From CAWCUU01 sp963798855 (lineage in GTDB: Bacteria; Gemmatimonadota; Gemmatimonadetes; Longimicrobiales; RSA9), in NCBI GenBank assembly GCA_963798855.1, contig CAWCUU010000003.1:744001-808000 (forward strand): DNA of 64,000 nucleotides, read 5' to 3'. Shown piece by piece: positions 61,104-64,000 of the stretch. A program made the translations under genes and the position numbers. The notes beneath the pieces were generated by a model that saw only the letters and a list, made by a program, of their open reading frames with translations, was not told where the DNA came from and made no database searches. The stretch's first letter is position 1. The number at the start of each line of letters is the position of its first letter.

Positions 61104-62204
61104 TCAGCGCTCCACCAGCTCCCGCACGATGTGATAGGCGGTAGCCTGCGCTTCCTGGATGCGCGGGATGTATTGCGACGGCGAAACGACTACGGTGTCG
61201 GCGAGGCCCTCGGCGGCGATGCGGCCACCGTGGTAGCCGACGAACGCAACGCTCGCGATCCCGCGCTGCCGGGCCTCCGTCAGCGCCTGCACCACGTTGC
61301 GCGAGTCGCCGCTGGTCGAGAAGGCCACGGCCACATCCCCCTCCCGCCCGTGCGCGATGACCTGCCGCGAGAAGATCGAATCGGTGCCCACATCGTTCGC
61401 GATCGCGGTCAGGATCGACGCGTCCTCGGTCAGGTCGAGCGCGCGTCGCGGCGACCACCCCTGGGGCGCGGCGCGGAAGTCCGCGACGACGTCCATCGCG
61501 TCCGTCGCCGAGCCGCCGTTGCCGAAGGCGAGCAACCGGCCGCCCGCTGCCAGCGCCGTGCGGATCCTCGAGGCGCCCTCGATCAGCGCCGCCCCACCCT
61601 CCGCGACGGTGCGACCGCGCAGCGCGGCGATCTCCTCGGCCTTCATCAGGATCGAGCGCCGCACGTCCCCGAGCACGGCATCCAGGTCGTGCTCCTCCTC
61701 GGCCAGGAACGGATAGAGAAAGCGCGAGCCGCCGACGTCGTGCGCGGCTTCACGGCGGCGCCCCCGCAGCAGACCGCGGTGCTCGAAGAAGACGTGGACG
61801 AGCTCCCAGAGCACGTGGTACAGCGTCTCCACCAGCTCCTGCCGGACGAACGGGTCGGATTCCGGCGGATCGAAGATCCATTCGGCGCCGCAGTCGCCGA
61901 AGCCGATCGTGAGCGCTCCGCGGCGCCGAGCGCGCTCGATCGCCGCCATGAACGGCTCCTCGTCCGCCGTCGCGCCGGGCTCGTCCGTGCCGAACGCGAT
62001 CAGCATGTCCTCCGGCTCGACGGTCAGCTCCACCTGCAACGGCAATGGGCCGCCGGACGGCGTGAGCCCGAGCGCGGGCAGAGCCCGCTTGCCGACGATG
62101 ACGGGGTGCACGAACTCGACGGCCACGTGACGGACGTCGGAGCAGGCGGCGGGAGAGATGCCGCAGCCCAGCAGCCTGCCGCCACGCGAGAACCGTTCGG
62201 CCAT
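61104..62204 (-). CDS. Double SIS-domain sugar-phosphate isomerase-like protein in hydrogenase cluster
   Basis: 366 residues from ATG 62204. The N-terminal half is a degenerate SIS domain (LLGCGISPAACSDVRHVAVE); the C-terminal half matches GmhA-type SIS domains: LLAFGNGGSATDAMDVVADF, LTAIANDVGTDSIFSRQV, AVAFSTSGDSRNV. Sequence that reads like the start of the first SIS domain (NAAFFTAESERLAALCHR) continues upstream in frame to about 62260 without ATG, GTG or TTG; CTG at 62282 or 62291 could be the true start. It follows hypB by 150 bp. A phosphoheptose-isomerase-like gene is known in some actinobacterial-type hydrogenase clusters, but its role there is not established. Confidence 0.78.
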   Translation of the reverse strand: MAERFSRGGRLLGCGISPAACSDVRHVAVEFVHPVIVGKRALPALGLTPSGGPLPLQVELTVEPEDMLIAFGTDEPGATADEEPFMAAIERARRRGALTIGFGDCGAEWIFDPPESDPFVRQELVETLYHVLWELVHVFFEHRGLLRGRRREAAHDVGGSRFLYPFLAEEEHDLDAVLGDVRRSILMKAEEIAALRGRTVAEGGAALIEGASRIRTALAAGGRLLAFGNGGSATDAMDVVADFRAAPQGWSPRRALDLTEDASILTAIANDVGTDSIFSRQVIAHGREGDVAVAFSTSGDSRNVVQALTEARQRGIASVAFVGYHGGRIAAEGLADTVVVSPSQYIPRIQEAQATAYHIVRELVER

Positions 62205-62357
62205 CCGGTGGCAGAGGGCGGCGAGCCGCTCGGACTCGGCCGTGAAGAACGCGGCGTTCGCGCGCGTCCGCCGCGCGAGCAGCCGATCCAGCGACTGCTG
62301 CGGCGCGGCGAGGCAGCGTCCGCGCCGGCGGCGGCCGCGTCGACTCTCACGCGCGCC

Positions 62358-63071
62358 TCAGGCCGGCACGCCCTGGGCGGCGCGCCGGTGCGCCACGGCG
62401 CGGCGCGACTCGACGGCACTCACGAGCCACTCCGCCCATCGGTCGAGGCCCTCGCCGCTCCTGGCGCTCACGCGCATCCGCGCAACGTTCGGGTGCACGG
62501 CGTCCAGCGCGATGTTGAAGCGATCCATGTCGAAATCGAGGTGGGGCAGCAGATCCACCTTGTTGATCAGCACGAGATCCGCCGTACGGAACATCAGCGG
62601 GTACTTCAGCGGCTTGTCCTCGCCCTCGGTGATCGAGGCCACCATCACGCGCAGGTCCTCGCCGATGCGGAACTCGGCGGGACAGACGAGGTTGCCGACA
62701 TTCTCGACGACCAGCAGGTCGGTTTCCGACAGGGGCAGCTCCGGGATCGCGGAGCGGACCATGTTCGCGTCCAGGTGACACTCGCCGCCGAATCCTGGAT
62801 CGGTGTCGATCTGGGTCACCGGCACGTGGACGAGCGCGAGGCGATCGGCATCCAGGTGGCCCTGCACGTCGCCCTCCAGCACCGACACCCGCAGCCGGTT
62901 CTCCAGCCGCGGCAGGACGCGCTCCAACAGCGCCGTCTTCCCGGAGCCGGGTGAGCTCATGAAGTTGATGACGGTGACGCCGAACCGGTCGAAGTCGGAC
63001 CGGTTCGCTCGCGCGATCGTCTCGTTCGCGTCGAGGACGCCCTCCACGACGCGGATACGACGGATGTGCAT
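62358..63071 (-). CDS. hypB: HypB, nickel-incorporation GTPase for [NiFe]-hydrogenase maturation
   Basis: 237 residues, ATG with AGGAGGAG upstream. P-loop SSPGSGKT (39-46), switch region VLEGDVQGHLDADRL, metal-binding Cys-His pair in GGECHLDANMV, Cys in VGNLVCPAEF and guanine-recognition NKVDLL. No His-rich nickel-storage N-terminus is present. HypB with HypA delivers nickel to the hydrogenase large subunit using GTP. Next to a hydrogenase maturation protease, it marks a [NiFe]-hydrogenase locus extending beyond the right edge of the window. Confidence 0.95.
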   Translation of the reverse strand: MHIRRIRVVEGVLDANETIARANRSDFDRFGVTVINFMSSPGSGKTALLERVLPRLENRLRVSVLEGDVQGHLDADRLALVHVPVTQIDTDPGFGGECHLDANMVRSAIPELPLSETDLLVVENVGNLVCPAEFRIGEDLRVMVASITEGEDKPLKYPLMFRTADLVLINKVDLLPHLDFDMDRFNIALDAVHPNVARMRVSARSGEGLDRWAEWLVSAVESRRAVAHRRAAQGVPA

Positions 63072-63117
63072 TCGCGTTCTCCTCCTCGAGTGATGCGGCT
63101 GTCCCGGGCGATCGCCG

Positions 63118-63225
63118 CTACATCCTCTTCATGTTCACGTAGCGGCGGATCGCCGGCAGCTCTCTGGCCGTGGTCGCCAGCACGAGCGCACCGACTCCGA
63201 TCAGCAGCCAGCCCCACCAGCGCAT
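63118..63225 (-). CDS. 35-residue single-helix membrane protein (DUF6893-like)
   Basis: ATG 63225 follows GGGAGGGACCGA. The whole protein is one membrane helix (WWGWLLIGVGALVLATTA) with a short basic tail (RELPAIRRYVNMKRM). Tiny proteins of this type (WWGWxLIGxG...RELPxxRRYxxM) occur with actinobacterial-type [NiFe]-hydrogenases and may be small membrane subunits or anchors. The longer in-frame upstream extension is non-conserved and lacks a ribosome site. Located 46 bp before the hypB start. Confidence 0.68.
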   Translation of the reverse strand: MRWWGWLLIGVGALVLATTARELPAIRRYVNMKRM

Positions 63226-63388
63226 TCGGTCCCTCCCTCCGTCGTATTCCGGTTCGTGCTCGATGCTCTCGTGCTGCCTCATCTGCGCGTGCCTCCACAC
63301 TGATTGGACGGCGGTGCAACGACCGCGCCGTTCGTTGACATCGACTCCATTGGCCTTCCCGTTTCCGCCGAGTCAGACCACCGCGCCA

Positions 63389-63913
63389 TCAGGCCTCCAG
63401 CGAGGGCGCCCGCGGCGGGCGCGAATCCGTCGTGGCGACGATCTCCTCGAGCAGCCGCTCGACCAGGCCGATCGCGCCGTCGATCGCCGCGCGCACCGGC
63501 TCGCTCAGCTCGGCGATCATCTCGTCCGCGTGCGGGTCCGGCACGAACGCCGGCTCGCAGCCGACCACGAGCAGCCGCTGCGGCAGCGGGCCCAGCGCCC
63601 GCGCGAACGCGAGTACCGTCGCCGGGTCCATTCCGTGCGTCTCGACTCCGACCGCGCCGTGCGCGTCCGTCGCCGCATCGATCACGTACAGCGTGCCGGG
63701 CTCGCCGCCACGCGGCGCCGCATCGACGAGAACGACGGCCTGGTACTCCTGCAGGGCGTAGGCGAGGTCGAGGCCACGGATCCCGAAGTCCCGGACGCGC
63801 ACGCAGTCCGGCAGCGGCCGCTTCGATAGCCGGCGGGTCACCTCGACGCCGAAGCCGTCGTCGCCGAAGAAGATGTTGCCGATGCCGGCGACCAGGACGC
63901 GCGGGGAGGTCAT
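63389..63913 (-). CDS. [NiFe]-hydrogenase maturation protease (HyaD/HycI family)
   Basis: 174 residues from ATG 63913. Family motifs: VLVAGIGNIFFGDDGFGVEV at the N-terminus, with the nickel ligand pattern of these endopeptidases (Asp19 in DDGFG region and a later Asp in VVLVDAA). It cleaves the C-terminal tail of the hydrogenase large subunit after nickel insertion. It precedes the small membrane protein and hypB by 163 bp. The upstream sequence at the window edge cannot be joined to it. Confidence 0.9.
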   Translation of the reverse strand: MTSPRVLVAGIGNIFFGDDGFGVEVTRRLSKRPLPDCVRVRDFGIRGLDLAYALQEYQAVVLVDAAPRGGEPGTLYVIDAATDAHGAVGVETHGMDPATVLAFARALGPLPQRLLVVGCEPAFVPDPHADEMIAELSEPVRAAIDGAIGLVERLLEEIVATTDSRPPRAPSLEA

Positions 63914-64000
63914 CGGGCGACTCCGCTTCGAGCGGCTCCACCTCTTCCGGGCGGAAGAAGAAGCGGTGACCCGGATATCGCGCCATGCCGAGGTCGAGCC
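63905..64000 (-). other. Possible 3' end of an upstream hydrogenase-cluster gene (unresolved frame)
   Basis: On the minus strand one frame reads LDLGMARYPGHRFFFRPEEV, which looks like real protein, but that frame does not stop before it would overlap the protease gene for hundreds of bases. A TGA overlapping the protease ATG exists in another frame. A single-base indel near 63920-63950 would reconcile the two. No family assigned. Confidence 0.3.

Overview
The window is very GC-rich (roughly 70% by eye) and almost entirely coding. SusC/SusD-type outer-membrane uptake genes, an ADOP-type FtsX permease, a BTAD-AAA-TolB-TPR regulator and a MoxR/DUF58/BatA/DUF4175 operon in such a GC-rich genome fit Gemmatimonadota or a close neighbour; this is inference from gene content only. 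No rRNA, tRNA, CRISPR array, prophage or replication origin was recognised.

Layout. 1-7 kb: end of an unidentified gene, an FMN-dependent dimethyl-sulfone monooxygenase-like gene, an ADOP permease, two exported lipoproteins with wall-enzyme-like domains and a single-domain response regulator. 7-22 kb: a nine-gene minus-strand operon, translationally coupled for most of its length, joining four proteins with VWA/DUF58-type or related membrane architecture, a MoxR ATPase, a DUF4159 protein, a TPR-gluzincin and a legumain-fold protein that lacks its catalytic Cys. 22-29 kb: a plus-strand oxidoreductase operon (small subunit, GMC flavoenzyme, ThDP enzyme, aldehyde dehydrogenase, lipoprotein). 29-36 kb: two minisatellites, an AbiEi/DUF559-like protein, a small two-gene unit and a 1,141-residue BTAD regulator. 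36-44 kb: a solute-binding protein gene with an in-frame amber codon, TspO, a group II decarboxylase, a PIG-L deacetylase, a BI-1 protein, and a response regulator-KaiC-histidine kinase operon carrying three single-base frameshifts. 44-50 kb: DUF6064 protein, a lutABC operon with a membrane protein, an IS110 element and a GxxExxY pseudogene. 50-58 kb: a beta-barrel protein and a CocE-SusC-SusD operon. 58-64 kb: small exported proteins, YceI, a GAF-PAS-GGDEF protein and part of a [NiFe]-hydrogenase accessory cluster (SIS protein, HypB, a 35-residue membrane protein, maturation protease).

Recurring themes. Overlapping ATGA/GTGA/TTGA stop-start junctions join many genes and were used to choose starts. 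Short tandem repeats are abundant: most convergent gene junctions carry an array, a dispersed GAAGTGTGAAGT-type repeat sits at several 3' gene ends, and hexamer arrays lie inside the signal-peptide codons of two operon genes. Broken or degenerate genes cluster between 35.8 and 49.8 kb.

The most promising candidate for an undescribed system is the nine-gene MoxR/VWA/pseudo-legumain/gluzincin operon at 6946-22074.
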